The notes under the pieces were generated by a model. That model saw nothing but the letters and a program-made list of their open reading frames with translations, ran no database searches and was not told the origin of the DNA. A stretch of 64,000 bases of DNA, from NCBI GenBank assembly GCA_029262735.1, contig JAJCYY010000010.1, positions 124,001 through 188,000 on the forward strand, in the 5' to 3' direction. The DNA is from Chloroflexota bacterium. GTDB taxonomy: Bacteria > Chloroflexota > Dehalococcoidia > Lucifugimonadales > Lucifugimonadaceae. The first letter of the stretch is position 1; each line of letters begins with the position of its first letter. Position numbers and translations under genes: made by a program. Positions 27,585-36,320 of the stretch are shown piece by piece.

Positions 27585-30071
27585 TCAGTTAGCCGTCGTC
27601 TCTGAACGCTGCAGCTCAGGCTCCGTTTCGACGACTGGGTCAACTGCCTGATCAAACGTGAGGCCAGCTTCGCCGCCGCCAATGGTGACGGTACTTCCAC
27701 GCTCAAGCTGCCCGCCAAGAATTCGCTTTGAAAGCTCGTTCTCGACGTATCGCTGTATTGCACGCCTCAGCGGACGAGCGCCATACATGCGGTCGAACCC
27801 TTCCTTTGCCAACCACTCCTTCGCAGAGTCCGTGATCTCGATGGTGACACCGAGTTCACTGACCCGTGCCTGCACCTCGCCCATGAGTTTGCCTACGATC
27901 ATCAGTGTGTCGTCCGGTGTTAGCGGGTCGAAGATGATGACGTCGTCAATCCTGTTCAGGAACTCTGGTCTGAATGCACGCTTCAGGGCGTCTTCAAGCT
28001 CGGTTCGCTTTTTTGCCGTCTCAACCGAATCGCTATCGGACGTTTTGAAGCCGATCGCCTCCTGCGAGACTGCAGAGGTTCCCAGGTTGCTGGTCATGAT
28101 GATGACTGTGTTCCTGAAGTCCACGGTGCGTCCCTGTCCGTCCGTCAGCCGACCATCGTCCAGCACCTGGAGCAGCGTGTTGAACACCTCGGGATGCGCC
28201 TTTTCGATCTCATCGAACAGCACGACGCTGAAGGGCCTGCGCCGCACCGCCTCAGTCAGCTGCCCTGCATCGTCATAGCCGACGTAGCCTGGAGGCGCTC
28301 CGATCAGGCGGGAGACCGTGTGCCGCTCCTGGTACTCGGACATGTCGACCCGGACCATGTTCTCTTCGTCATCGAACATGTACTCAGCCAACGCCCTCGT
28401 TAACTCGGTCTTCCCTACCCCGGTTGGACCAAGGAAGATGAACGAGCCAATGGGACGCCTAGGATCTTTCAGACCGGCACGCGCTCTGCGAACTGCATCC
28501 GCCAGCACGGAAACGGCAGAGTTCTGCCCAATCACTCTCTGGTGCAGACGCTCCTCCAGGTGCAGCAACCGCTCCGCCTCGCCCTCGACCAGCCGGGCCA
28601 CCGGAATTCCGGTTCGCTCGGCGATCAGGCCCGCGATGTCCTCAGTGGTCACGCAGTCGTACCTGTCATGGGTCTTCTCCCATTCGGCTTTTTGCTGGTC
28701 GTACTCCTGGGACAGACGTAGCTGTTCCGATTTCTTCTCAGCGGCCAGTTCGTAGTTGCCCAGTTCCGCGGCAGCGTCTTCCTCTTCGTCCAGCGTCTGG
28801 ATGCGGACTTCAAGCTCCGTCAGCTCCGATGGCATCGCGTCGTTCTGGATACGAACTTTTGCCGCCGCTTCGTCGATAAGGTCAACAGCCTTGTCCGGCA
28901 GGAATCTGTCTGAGATGTATCGAGCGCTCAGGCGGACAGCGGCCTCGATCGCATCCTCTTCGATCTTGATTCCGTGGTGACTCTCGTACCTTGGACGCAA
29001 CGTCTTCAGCATTTCGACGGCGATCTCAGCGTCAGGTTCCTCAACCCATACGGGCGAGAACCTTCGCTCCAGCGCAGAATCCTTTTCGATGTACTTGCGG
29101 TACTCGCCGGGAGTCGTTGCACCGATGGTCTGCATCTCCCCACGCGCAAGTGCGGGTTTCATCATGTTGCTGGCGTCAAGCGCGCCGTCTCCGGCCCCGG
29201 CGCCAACCACGGTGTGAATCTCGTCGATGAAAAGGACAATCTCTCCGGCTGCCTGGCGAATCTCGTCCATGACGGCTTTCAGGCGCTCTTCAAACTCACC
29301 CCTGAACTTGGCGCCGGCCAGAAGTGAGCCCATCTCAAGCGCGATAACCCGACGCCCGCGCAAACTTTCCGGCACGTCGCCGGATACGATTCGCTGGGCG
29401 AGGCCTTCCACGACCGCTGTCTTTCCGACTCCGGCATCACCTATCAGCACAGGGTTGTTTTTTGTACGGCGAGTGAGCGTTTGCATCACTCTCCGGACTT
29501 CAAGATCACGCCCGACAACCGGGTCAAGCCGGCCATCCCGGGCCAGATCGGTGAGATCGACGCTGTACTTAGACAGGGCCTGGTACTTGCTCTCTGCGCG
29601 TGCATCTGTGACTCGTGCTGAGCCGCGCACCTGCTGGAGCGCCTGGTAGATGCGTTCCTGGGTTATTCCGAACTTCTTGAAAAGTGCGCCCAGCTTGCCA
29701 CTATCGTCAGACGCCAGGCTGACAATCAGGTGATCTGTTCCGATGAACTCGTCTTTAAGCCTGTTTGCCTCTTCGCGCGCCTTTTCGATTGCGGCGACCA
29801 CGCGCGGTGTGGCGAAGATCTGTGTCGCCTGCCCCTGCCCCGAGACCTTTGGCGTCTCATCGAGGATTGCGGTGACTTCGCGGACCATCTCCGACGGGTC
29901 GATATCGAGCGCGCCAAGCATCTGGGCCGGCAGGCTGTTTTCGACTTGAATCAGACCAAGCAGGAGATGCTCTGCGTCCCACTGGCTGTGCCGCATCTGC
30001 AGCACCATCTGCTGCGAAGCTCCCAGCGCCTCTCTTGCCTGCTCGGTGAAGTCTTCCTGTTTCAGTACCAT
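27585..30071 (-). CDS. clpC: AAA+ unfoldase ClpC-type (ClpA/B/C family)
   Basis: This 828-residue protein has an N domain of two repeats (1-~145), AAA module 1 (Walker [14 protein letters not shown]) and AAA module 2 (Walker [10 protein letters not shown]), with DEIHT and DEIEKAH as Walker B. The middle region is short and UVR-like ([15 protein letters not shown]). That is ClpC length, not the long ClpB coiled coil. ClpC unfolds damaged proteins for ClpP, but no P-loop for ClpP docking was confirmed. The ATG at 30071 has GGAGCG six bases before it; a start 28 codons earlier would overlap hspR. It ends the dnaJ-hspR-clpC operon. Confidence 0.85.
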   Translation of the reverse strand: MVLKQEDFTEQAREALGASQQMVLQMRHSQWDAEHLLLGLIQVENSLPAQMLGALDIDPSEMVREVTAILDETPKVSGQGQATQIFATPRVVAAIEKAREEANRLKDEFIGTDHLIVSLASDDSGKLGALFKKFGITQERIYQALQQVRGSARVTDARAESKYQALSKYSVDLTDLARDGRLDPVVGRDLEVRRVMQTLTRRTKNNPVLIGDAGVGKTAVVEGLAQRIVSGDVPESLRGRRVIALEMGSLLAGAKFRGEFEERLKAVMDEIRQAAGEIVLFIDEIHTVVGAGAGDGALDASNMMKPALARGEMQTIGATTPGEYRKYIEKDSALERRFSPVWVEEPDAEIAVEMLKTLRPRYESHHGIKIEEDAIEAAVRLSARYISDRFLPDKAVDLIDEAAAKVRIQNDAMPSELTELEVRIQTLDEEEDAAAELGNYELAAEKKSEQLRLSQEYDQQKAEWEKTHDRYDCVTTEDIAGLIAERTGIPVARLVEGEAERLLHLEERLHQRVIGQNSAVSVLADAVRRARAGLKDPRRPIGSFIFLGPTGVGKTELTRALAEYMFDDEENMVRVDMSEYQERHTVSRLIGAPPGYVGYDDAGQLTEAVRRRPFSVVLFDEIEKAHPEVFNTLLQVLDDGRLTDGQGRTVDFRNTVIIMTSNLGTSAVSQEAIGFKTSDSDSVETAKKRTELEDALKRAFRPEFLNRIDDVIIFDPLTPDDTLMIVGKLMGEVQARVSELGVTIEITDSAKEWLAKEGFDRMYGARPLRRAIQRYVENELSKRILGGQLERGSTVTIGGGEAGLTFDQAVDPVVETEPELQRSETTAN

Positions 30072-30129
30072 TTTCGCTCCAATCAGTCGTCTCGACGAAC
30101 TGAGTGTTCCTGGATTTTTAGTTTCCGAC

Positions 30130-30480
30130 CTATTCGCCCACCGGGTCTCCTGCAACTTCGGGAAGCTGCTCTGGACCCAGCGTCGATTTGACTATCTGCT
30201 GCCTCAGATCGCGAACTTCGTGCTCAAGATCTGAAATACGCCGGAGTAGCCGTGTCATCACCTCGACTCCGGCTCGATTAATGCCCAGCACATCGATCCA
30301 CTCTCTTATCTTTTCGATCTTCTCGATATCTCGGATTGAGTAGTAGCGGGTGCCGCCGCCGGACCTTGTTGGCAGCACAAGTCCCCAGCGCTCGTAGTTT
30401 CGGAGCGTCTGTTGGTGCACACCGACTCGTCTGGCCACGATGCCGATTGCGAAGATTGGCTCATCTCGTCCAAATGACAT
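30130..30480 (-). CDS. hspR: HspR, MerR-family heat-shock repressor
   Basis: This 116-residue MerR-family regulator has the HspR signature in its winged helix: [15 protein letters not shown] near residue 20, then GGGTRYYS. A short leucine-rich tail ([17 protein letters not shown]) is likely the dimer coil. HspR represses chaperone genes and is relieved by heat-unfolded protein, usually through DnaK. It lies three bases after dnaJ with GGGAGG before its ATG, so it is translated from the operon it probably controls. Confidence 0.93.
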   Translation of the reverse strand: MSFGRDEPIFAIGIVARRVGVHQQTLRNYERWGLVLPTRSGGGTRYYSIRDIEKIEKIREWIDVLGINRAGVEVMTRLLRRISDLEHEVRDLRQQIVKSTLGPEQLPEVAGDPVGE

Positions 30481-30483
30481 CGT

Positions 30484-31371
30484 CTACCTCCCAGCCGACT
30501 TCTCTGCCGCCGTCGACTGTTCAATCTCCCGCAGTTGCTCGAATAGACGGCGATGATCGTCCGTCACCTGATCAGGAAGGCGAACCTTGACCCTGGCGAT
30601 CAGATCACCGAATTCGCCGCTGCCACGTTTCGGCATGCCTTTACCCGGAATGCGGAATGACCGGCCATTCTGGGTGCCTGCGGGAATGGTCAGCGCGATC
30701 CGGCTGTCAATAGTCGGCACCTCGACCTCGCCGCCTAGTACGGCATCGATATAGCTCAGCGGGACCTCGGCCACGAGATCGTCTCCTTTGCGACTGAACC
30801 TGCGGGATGGAAGCACCTTCACGCGCAACATCACTTCTGTCTGTGCGTCCGGGTTCAGCCTTATCTTGCCCCCGTCACGTATGCCCGCCGGGACCGTCAC
30901 CTCAAGAGTCCGTGAGCCCGCTGCCCCGTTGAGACTAACTCGCCTTGTTGCACCGTGATATGCCTCTTCAAGTGTTATCTCTAGCACGCCCTCGACCGTC
31001 GACCGCATCTGGGCGCCATGAATGTTAAATGGCGAGTCGTGGCTACCCTGGCCGCGCTCGAACAGATCGAATATCGATCCGCCTCCGCCACCAAACGGGT
31101 TGCCACCGCCTCCAAATCCAGGGGCGCCTGCTTTTCGCAGCTCTTCCGCGTGCTTCCAGTTTTCGCCGAACTCGTCGTAGTCTTTGCGCTTCTTTGAGTC
31201 GCTAAGAACTTCGTAGGCCTCGTTGACACGTTTAAACCGCTCAGATGCGGCCGAGTCTCCGGAGTTCACATCCGGGTGAAGCTTTCGGGCAAGCTTGCGG
31301 TACTCGGTCTTGATCTCTTTGTCTGTGGCGCTTCGTGAGACGCCGAGAACGTTGTAGTAGTCCTGAGCCAA
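30484..31371 (-). CDS. CbpA-type DnaJ co-chaperone
   Basis: This 295-residue J-domain protein has HPD in [10 protein letters not shown] near residue 32, then a Gly/Phe-rich stretch ([14 protein letters not shown]). The two beta-sandwich client domains follow directly, with no CxxCxGxG zinc repeats. That is the class B (CbpA) form. It stimulates DnaK ATPase and delivers clients. The start is TTG at 31371. It heads the minus-strand heat-shock operon and is divergent from hsp20 across a 187-base control region. Confidence 0.92.
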   Translation of the reverse strand: MAQDYYNVLGVSRSATDKEIKTEYRKLARKLHPDVNSGDSAASERFKRVNEAYEVLSDSKKRKDYDEFGENWKHAEELRKAGAPGFGGGGNPFGGGGGSIFDLFERGQGSHDSPFNIHGAQMRSTVEGVLEITLEEAYHGATRRVSLNGAAGSRTLEVTVPAGIRDGGKIRLNPDAQTEVMLRVKVLPSRRFSRKGDDLVAEVPLSYIDAVLGGEVEVPTIDSRIALTIPAGTQNGRSFRIPGKGMPKRGSGEFGDLIARVKVRLPDQVTDDHRRLFEQLREIEQSTAAEKSAGR

Positions 31372-31389
31372 CTGCCTTGTCTTTCCTCA

Positions 31390-31468
31390 AATCTGATGCC
31401 TGAATAACTGTTCAACAACTCATTTGATGCAATTTTACTACATCTGATGCTAAAAGATCATTTGACAA
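31390..31468. repeat. Repeated AT(C/T)TGATGC elements in the heat-shock control region
   Basis: Three copies of a ten-base element (C/A)AT(C/T)TGATGC occur at 31390-31399, 31421-31430 and 31441-31450. A fourth, CATTTGACAA at 31459-31468, shares the first seven bases with the second copy and overlaps the -35 box of hsp20. They lie only in the dnaJ/hsp20 divergent promoter. They do not match the HAIR or CIRCE operators that I know. Confidence 0.6.
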
Positions 31469-31491
31469 GTATGTTAGTAGATTTCTATACT
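31462..31491 (+). promoter_or_regulatory. Sigma-70-type promoter of hsp20
   Basis: TTGACA (31462-31467) and TATACT (31486-31491) are 18 bases apart and give a leader of about 60 bases. The -35 overlaps the last copy of the repeated element, a likely repression point. Confidence 0.75.
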
Positions 31492-31558
31492 ATACCCATG
31501 TCGAGAGCGCCGGGCAACCGGTGCAAGTACCAGAGTAAGAGAAACAGGAGAATAGAAG

Positions 31559-31990
31559 ATGGCTACTCAGCGATGGAGTCCGTTTGCCGATGTAAGACGG
31601 CTCGACGATGTTTTCAACAGGTTCTGGCGAGGCGCCAACGGCCTTCAGGAGACCTCGGAGGCCTGGAGCATTCCGCTGGACGTGAGACGGACCGGCGATG
31701 ATGTCCTGGTGAAGGCGTCTTTACCAGGTGTCCAGAAGGACAAGGTGGATGTGACGATTGAGGACGGCGTCCTGACCATTCGAGCTGAGCTTTCAGAGGA
31801 GGGCGAGCGCGAGGACACAGGCTACCTTCTGAAGGAGCGAAGGGTGGGGTCGTTCTACAGGGCGGTCAGACTGCCGGAGACCGTGGATTCTGAGAAGGCA
31901 GCATCGACCTACAGCGACGGAGTGCTGACGATCACACTACCGAAGCTTGAGGAGAAGAAGGCCCGCAAACTGGCAATTTCCTCGACCTAA
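31559..31990 (+). CDS. Small heat-shock protein, Hsp20/alpha-crystallin family
   Basis: This 143-residue holdase carries an alpha-crystallin domain (about residues 38-125): VKASLPGVQKDKVDVTIEDGVLTIRAE opens it and the family signature GVLTITLPK closes it. There is a short C-terminal tail. It binds unfolding proteins until the DnaK/ClpC machinery acts. AGGAG eight bases before the ATG supports the start. It is divergent from dnaJ-hspR-clpC and ends at a strong hairpin, so it is a one-gene heat-shock unit. Confidence 0.95.
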   Translation: MATQRWSPFADVRRLDDVFNRFWRGANGLQETSEAWSIPLDVRRTGDDVLVKASLPGVQKDKVDVTIEDGVLTIRAELSEEGEREDTGYLLKERRVGSFYRAVRLPETVDSEKAASTYSDGVLTITLPKLEEKKARKLAISST

Positions 31991-32021
31991 CGATCACGAT
32001 CAGCGGTTTCTGAGTTGAATA

Positions 32022-32053
32022 AAACCGGCCGGGACAGATGTCCCGGCCGGTTT
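32022..32053 (+). terminator. Strong terminator after hsp20
   Basis: A 13-base perfect stem (AAACCGGCCGGGA with its complement) and a six-base loop, ending in TTT, lie 31 bases past the hsp20 stop. Confidence 0.8.
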
Positions 32054-32202
32054 GCTTGGTTGACGGATCAAGCAGGTGACTGTTTTTCCTTGCGCCCGGC
32101 AAGAGAATCCCGGAAAGGTGACCGTTTCACCTGAACCAAAAGCTGTCGTATGCTTTTCGTCTGCGATCGATCGAGGAATATCGGACCACAAACGAGTCCT
32201 AT

Positions 32203-33264
32203 TTGAGCACCACTGAAAAACAGGTTCGTCCAACCGGGCTCCCGGCGTTCTTTGCGCGCTACCAGGAGCCGATAGACGCCGCGCTGCGCGCTGAACTGGA
32301 TGGTCTGACGCTCCCTCTCTACGAAACCCACAGCTACTACATGGGCTGGACCGATATAGACGGATCCGAGTCCACAAACTCCGGTGGCAAGCGGCTCAGG
32401 CCGACCCTGGCGCTCCTGGCAGCCGATGCAGCCGGGGGCGAGCCAGAGCGGGCGATGCCTGTTGCGATTGCCCTTGAGTACGTGCACAACTTCTCGCTGA
32501 TTCACGACGACCTCGAGGACCAGGACCGGATCAGGCATCACAGGCCAACCATCTGGGCCGTATGGGGCGAGTCGACGGCCATCGTTTCAGGCAACGCGAT
32601 GCTGAAGCTCGCTGACCGGGCTATGGAGCGACTGAGCGAACACGGCATCACTCCCTCAGTCGCCTTGGAGGCGCAAAGCTCACTCACCGCAAATTACCTG
32701 CGGATGATGGAAGGTCAGTATCTCGATATTCAGTTCGAATCGCTCGACACCGTGACCGTCGAGCAGTACTTGGACATGATCGAACGTAAGACCGGGGCGC
32801 TGATCGAGACCGCGGTCTTCCTCGGCTCACTCGTAGGGCGCCCAGGGGGTCCAGACCGTGATTTTTCCACTGGATTGCGCTCCGTTGGTTACGAGCTCGG
32901 ACGCATATTTCAGATCAGGGACGATATTCTCGGCGTCTGGGGTGGACAGGAGACCGGAAAGCCTGTCGGTGCAGATATCGAACGTAAGAAAAAGGCGCTT
33001 CCTGCCGTGCACGCCCTGAACATGGCAACTGGACCTGCGAGGAAACGAATCAGGGAGATCTTTGCCAAAGACGAGTTGAGCGGCTCCGATGTGGAAGATG
33101 CGCTAGAGGTGATGGACGACCTCCGAACTCAGGAATACTGCCAATCGCTCGCTGACGATCGGTGGCGGCGCGCTCACAGCGTGATACAGTCTCTTGAACT
33201 TGCGGGCGATACCGCCAGGGATCTTGAGGATCTGGGAGAGTTCCTGTTGATCAGGACCAGTTGA
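32203..33264 (+). CDS. Polyprenyl diphosphate synthase (probable farnesyl diphosphate synthase)
   Basis: This 353-residue trans-prenyltransferase has GGKRLRP near residue 61, the first aspartate motif DDLED at 102-106, RKTGALIE near 190, and the second motif DDILG. It extends prenyl diphosphates with isopentenyl diphosphate. A phenylalanine five residues before the first motif would limit chain length to about C15, fitting farnesyl diphosphate for the squalene genes downstream; this is inference. The start is TTG. It is the first gene of the hopanoid run and follows the hsp20 terminator. Confidence 0.88.
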   Translation: MSTTEKQVRPTGLPAFFARYQEPIDAALRAELDGLTLPLYETHSYYMGWTDIDGSESTNSGGKRLRPTLALLAADAAGGEPERAMPVAIALEYVHNFSLIHDDLEDQDRIRHHRPTIWAVWGESTAIVSGNAMLKLADRAMERLSEHGITPSVALEAQSSLTANYLRMMEGQYLDIQFESLDTVTVEQYLDMIERKTGALIETAVFLGSLVGRPGGPDRDFSTGLRSVGYELGRIFQIRDDILGVWGGQETGKPVGADIERKKKALPAVHALNMATGPARKRIREIFAKDELSGSDVEDALEVMDDLRTQEYCQSLADDRWRRAHSVIQSLELAGDTARDLEDLGEFLLIRTS

Positions 33265-33360
33265 TCACGGACTGTCGTCATTGGCCGTCATGAGAACGAG
33301 CCAGACCTGTCGATCCCTGTTACGGCAAACTTGTGGGGACACCTTTAGGAGAGTTGCGAG

Positions 33361-34401
33361 ATGGCCAGACCAAAGGAACTTGCGGTCAAAGTCGGCTGGT
33401 ATCTCTTTTACAACAAGTTCATCCGGCGCCGGAAGCGGTTCCCTCTTGTGACGATGCTCGAGCCGCTTGAGGCATGCAACCTGGCGTGCGAAGGCTGCGG
33501 CAGAATTCGCGAGTATGAATCTGTGATTCATCGCCAGTTGACGGTCGAAGAGTGCATGAAAGCGGTGGATGAGGCGAACACGCCTGTTGTTTCCATTGCC
33601 GGTGGCGAGCCGACCATCTGGCCTCACCTTCCCGAACTCGTAGAGAAGCTTGTTGCACGCAAGAAGTTTGTCTACGTCTGCACAAACGGGCTGACGATGG
33701 GCAAGATGATGCGGGAGATCCCGGCGTCGAAGTACTTCGCGTGGGTAGTGCACCTCGACGGCACCGGAGACCGCCACGATGTTGCGGTTTCTCGCAAGGG
33801 CGTCTATCAGATAGCTATGAAGATGTCTGAGAAGGCGCTCGAAAAGGGCTACCGAGTATGTAGCAACACGACCCTGTTCTCAGGTTCGGACGCTAAAGAC
33901 CTGCATGAGCTCTGGGAGAAGACCACTGAGATGGGGTTCGAGGGAGCAATGGTCACCGCGGGATATGACTACGAAACCGTTCCCAATCAGCAGCTGTTCT
34001 TGAAGAAGCAACAGGCGATCAATATCTTCAAAGAGGTTCTCGACCCTGAGAAGACGAAGAAGATCCGCCTGTACAACAACCCTTTGTATCTACAGTTCCT
34101 CCGCGGTGAACGCACGTACAAATCGTGCACGGCGTGGACCAATCCCACTTACACGATAATGGGATGGCGCAATCCGTGTTATCCGCTCGCCGATGGACAC
34201 ACGCAGGAACTGGGCGATCTGATGACCGATGAGGTTTGGGACAAGTACGGCAGCCCTGAAAAAGATCCACGCTGTGCGAACTGCATGATGCACTGCGGTT
34301 TCGAATCGACGACAATCTTCGAGGCGATGTCCAGCCCCCGTGCCGCAGCCAAACTGGTTCGATCAGGAGCCGTCGCCAAGGGCGGCATCACGGCTGGATA
34401 A
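33361..34401 (+). CDS. hpnH: HpnH, adenosyl-hopene transferase (radical SAM)
   Basis: This 346-residue radical SAM enzyme has the cluster motif CNLACEGC at C39/C43/C46, GGEPT near 80, and a C-terminal SPASM-like cysteine set (CTAW, CANCMMHC). HpnH joins the 5'-deoxyadenosyl radical to hopene to make adenosylhopane, the first step to side-chain-extended hopanoids. AGGAGAG lies six bases before the ATG. Its place next to hpnG, hpnA and the cyclase confirms the call. Confidence 0.95.
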   Translation: MARPKELAVKVGWYLFYNKFIRRRKRFPLVTMLEPLEACNLACEGCGRIREYESVIHRQLTVEECMKAVDEANTPVVSIAGGEPTIWPHLPELVEKLVARKKFVYVCTNGLTMGKMMREIPASKYFAWVVHLDGTGDRHDVAVSRKGVYQIAMKMSEKALEKGYRVCSNTTLFSGSDAKDLHELWEKTTEMGFEGAMVTAGYDYETVPNQQLFLKKQQAINIFKEVLDPEKTKKIRLYNNPLYLQFLRGERTYKSCTAWTNPTYTIMGWRNPCYPLADGHTQELGDLMTDEVWDKYGSPEKDPRCANCMMHCGFESTTIFEAMSSPRAAAKLVRSGAVAKGGITAG

Positions 34402-34449
34402 GATCGAAGGCTCGCCGGAATAGCTCCTGCCTCGTTACTGGTAACTGCA

Positions 34450-35277
34450 ATGCTACTTCTGATTGCCGCACTATCCGAAGAGGTCAGCGGGATTCTACGC
34501 GCTGCAGACTTCGAGTCTGTGCCGAGCCCGGACGGCATCATTGCCTACCGTTCAAAATCCGACCAGGGAACGAGAACCCTGGATACCGGAATCGTGTTGA
34601 CTGGCACCGGAAGAGACAGAGCCACAAGCGCCACACGCTGGGCATTCGATGAGTTCACACCATCCGCAATGATGTCGATCGGGTTCGGCGGTGGAACTCT
34701 CGACACGCTCCAACCTGGAGACCTGGTTCTCGGCACGCGCCTTTTCCGCCTAGACGGCTCGCCTTTCTACTGGGACTCCGATCAGCTTGGCGATCCGCTC
34801 ATACCTGACAGGACTTTACTGGGTGCAGCGCGGAATGCAGTCGAAGTTGCGGGAATTGACTTCGAGCTCGGGCCAATTATCAACCTGCCTTCAATTGCAA
34901 AGACGGCCGGCATGAAGCGCTGGATCGGTCAGGAACTTCACGGTGCGTGTGTCGATATGGAGAGCTTCGTTGTCTGCGAAGTTGCAGCCGATGAAGGCGT
35001 TCCGTTCATGGCCCTCCGTGCAATTATCGACCCAGTTGAGACGGATCTGCCTGATCTGGTGGGACAGATCGGACAAGAGCCTTCAGGGGGGCGCGTCGTG
35101 CCTGCAATGAAGCACCTTGCCCGCAACCCTTTTGAAATTGCAACTCTCGTGAGACTGGGACGTGCCGCCGCCCGCGCACGCAGATCGCTGACCGGACTGT
35201 ATCTCGAACTCGCCGGTGAGGCGGGTGCTACCCACGGGCTACCGCTTCCCGAGTACGCTACCGAGGGCGCATCATGA
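34450..35277 (+). CDS. hpnG: HpnG-like nucleosidase (adenosylhopane purine removal)
   Basis: This 275-residue protein of the PNP/MTA-SAH nucleosidase fold has GFGGG near 79 and a base-binding DMES at 169-172. HpnG removes adenine from adenosylhopane to give ribosylhopane. Identity with that exact function rests on position between hpnH and hpnA. Its stop overlaps the hpnA start by four bases. Confidence 0.85.
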   Translation: MLLLIAALSEEVSGILRAADFESVPSPDGIIAYRSKSDQGTRTLDTGIVLTGTGRDRATSATRWAFDEFTPSAMMSIGFGGGTLDTLQPGDLVLGTRLFRLDGSPFYWDSDQLGDPLIPDRTLLGAARNAVEVAGIDFELGPIINLPSIAKTAGMKRWIGQELHGACVDMESFVVCEVAADEGVPFMALRAIIDPVETDLPDLVGQIGQEPSGGRVVPAMKHLARNPFEIATLVRLGRAAARARRSLTGLYLELAGEAGATHGLPLPEYATEGAS

Positions 35278-36320
35278 AGTTCCTAGTCACCGGGGCAACA
35301 GGATTCGTCGGTGGCGCCATCGCCCGGAAGCTGCTCAGCAGCGGTCACTCAGTGAGAACGCTGGTCAGGCCGCAGAGCCGTGCAAGGGCCGAAACCGGTC
35401 TTGCGGTCGACACGGTTGCCGGTGATGTGACGGACCGGGCGTCTGTCAGGCACGCTGTAGCCGGGGTTGACGGAGTGTTCCACGCAGCTGCCATCTACTC
35501 GTACTGGAGTCGTGACGCGTCGGAAACGTATCGCACGAACGTAGACGGGACCGAACTGGTATTCAAGGAGGCGAAGGCTGCGGGAGTGCCAAGAGTCGTC
35601 CTTACGAGCACGGTCGCGACCCTAAAATGGCCCGGTAAGAACATATTGGCTGACGAGTCCGCGGTCGCCTCACTTGAGGATCTGCCGGGGCACTACAAGC
35701 GATCGAAGCTCATGGCCGAGCAAGCAGCTCTCGCGCTCAACGGACATGGATTCGAAGTCGTCGTGACCAATCCAACTGCGCCGTTCGGACCCGGCGATGC
35801 ACGACCAACCCCGACCGGGCGGATCGTCCTGGAGTTCCTCAACCGTCGCTTCCCCGGCTATGTGGACACTGCGCTGAACGCCTGTGATGTGGACGATGTC
35901 GCTGAGGGCCATCTGCAGGCTTTTTCCAGAGGTCGGGCGGGCGAACGATACATCCTGGGGTCCGAGAACCTTACGTTACGTGACATCTATGACCGGCTCG
36001 CCGAAATCACCGGACTCAGACGGCGACCGGTACGGGTTCCATTTGCACTGGCATTTGCTGCAGGAATGCTGGACACGTTGGTTGAGAGTAAGATGCTTCG
36101 CCGAGAGCCGTTCATCCCGCTCGAAGGACTGCGAGTTGCAAAACACCCGATGCTCGTCGATTGCACAAAAGCTGTGGTAGAACTTGGTTTGCCTAGAAGG
36201 CAGGCCGCAGCTGCTCTGAAACGGTCTGTTGACTGGTTTGTGCGACACGGATACACCAATACTCAAGTGTTCAGTACGAATCCTCGCGAAAATGAAGATG
36301 AGGCAAGCGTCAGCTCATGA
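35274..36320 (+). CDS. hpnA: HpnA, hopanoid-associated sugar epimerase
   Basis: This 348-residue extended SDR has TGATGFVGGAIA at residues 6-17 for NAD(P). The catalytic tyrosine region is GHYKRSK near 139, with Tyr and Lys spaced as YxxxK. It acts on the hopanoid sugar moiety in the usual model, though its precise step is unsettled. It overlaps the genes on both sides by four bases, which shows tight coupling with hpnG and the cyclase. Confidence 0.9.
   Translation: MKFLVTGATGFVGGAIARKLLSSGHSVRTLVRPQSRARAETGLAVDTVAGDVTDRASVRHAVAGVDGVFHAAAIYSYWSRDASETYRTNVDGTELVFKEAKAAGVPRVVLTSTVATLKWPGKNILADESAVASLEDLPGHYKRSKLMAEQAALALNGHGFEVVVTNPTAPFGPGDARPTPTGRIVLEFLNRRFPGYVDTALNACDVDDVAEGHLQAFSRGRAGERYILGSENLTLRDIYDRLAEITGLRRRPVRVPFALAFAAGMLDTLVESKMLRREPFIPLEGLRVAKHPMLVDCTKAVVELGLPRRQAAAALKRSVDWFVRHGYTNTQVFSTNPRENEDEASVSS

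Noticed and set aside
27585..30071. Calling the AAA+ gene clpB
   Set aside because: The heat-shock operon context suggests ClpB, but the middle region is short and UVR-like and the length is 828. That fits ClpC better.
30072..30155. Longer start for clpC at 30155
   Set aside because: It would overlap the end of hspR and add residues foreign to Clp proteins. The start at 30071 has a good ribosome site.
31372..31558. HAIR or CIRCE operator in the heat-shock control region
   Set aside because: I looked for CTTGAGT-N7-ACTCAAG and TTAGCACTC-N9-GAGTGCTAA in both strands and found neither.
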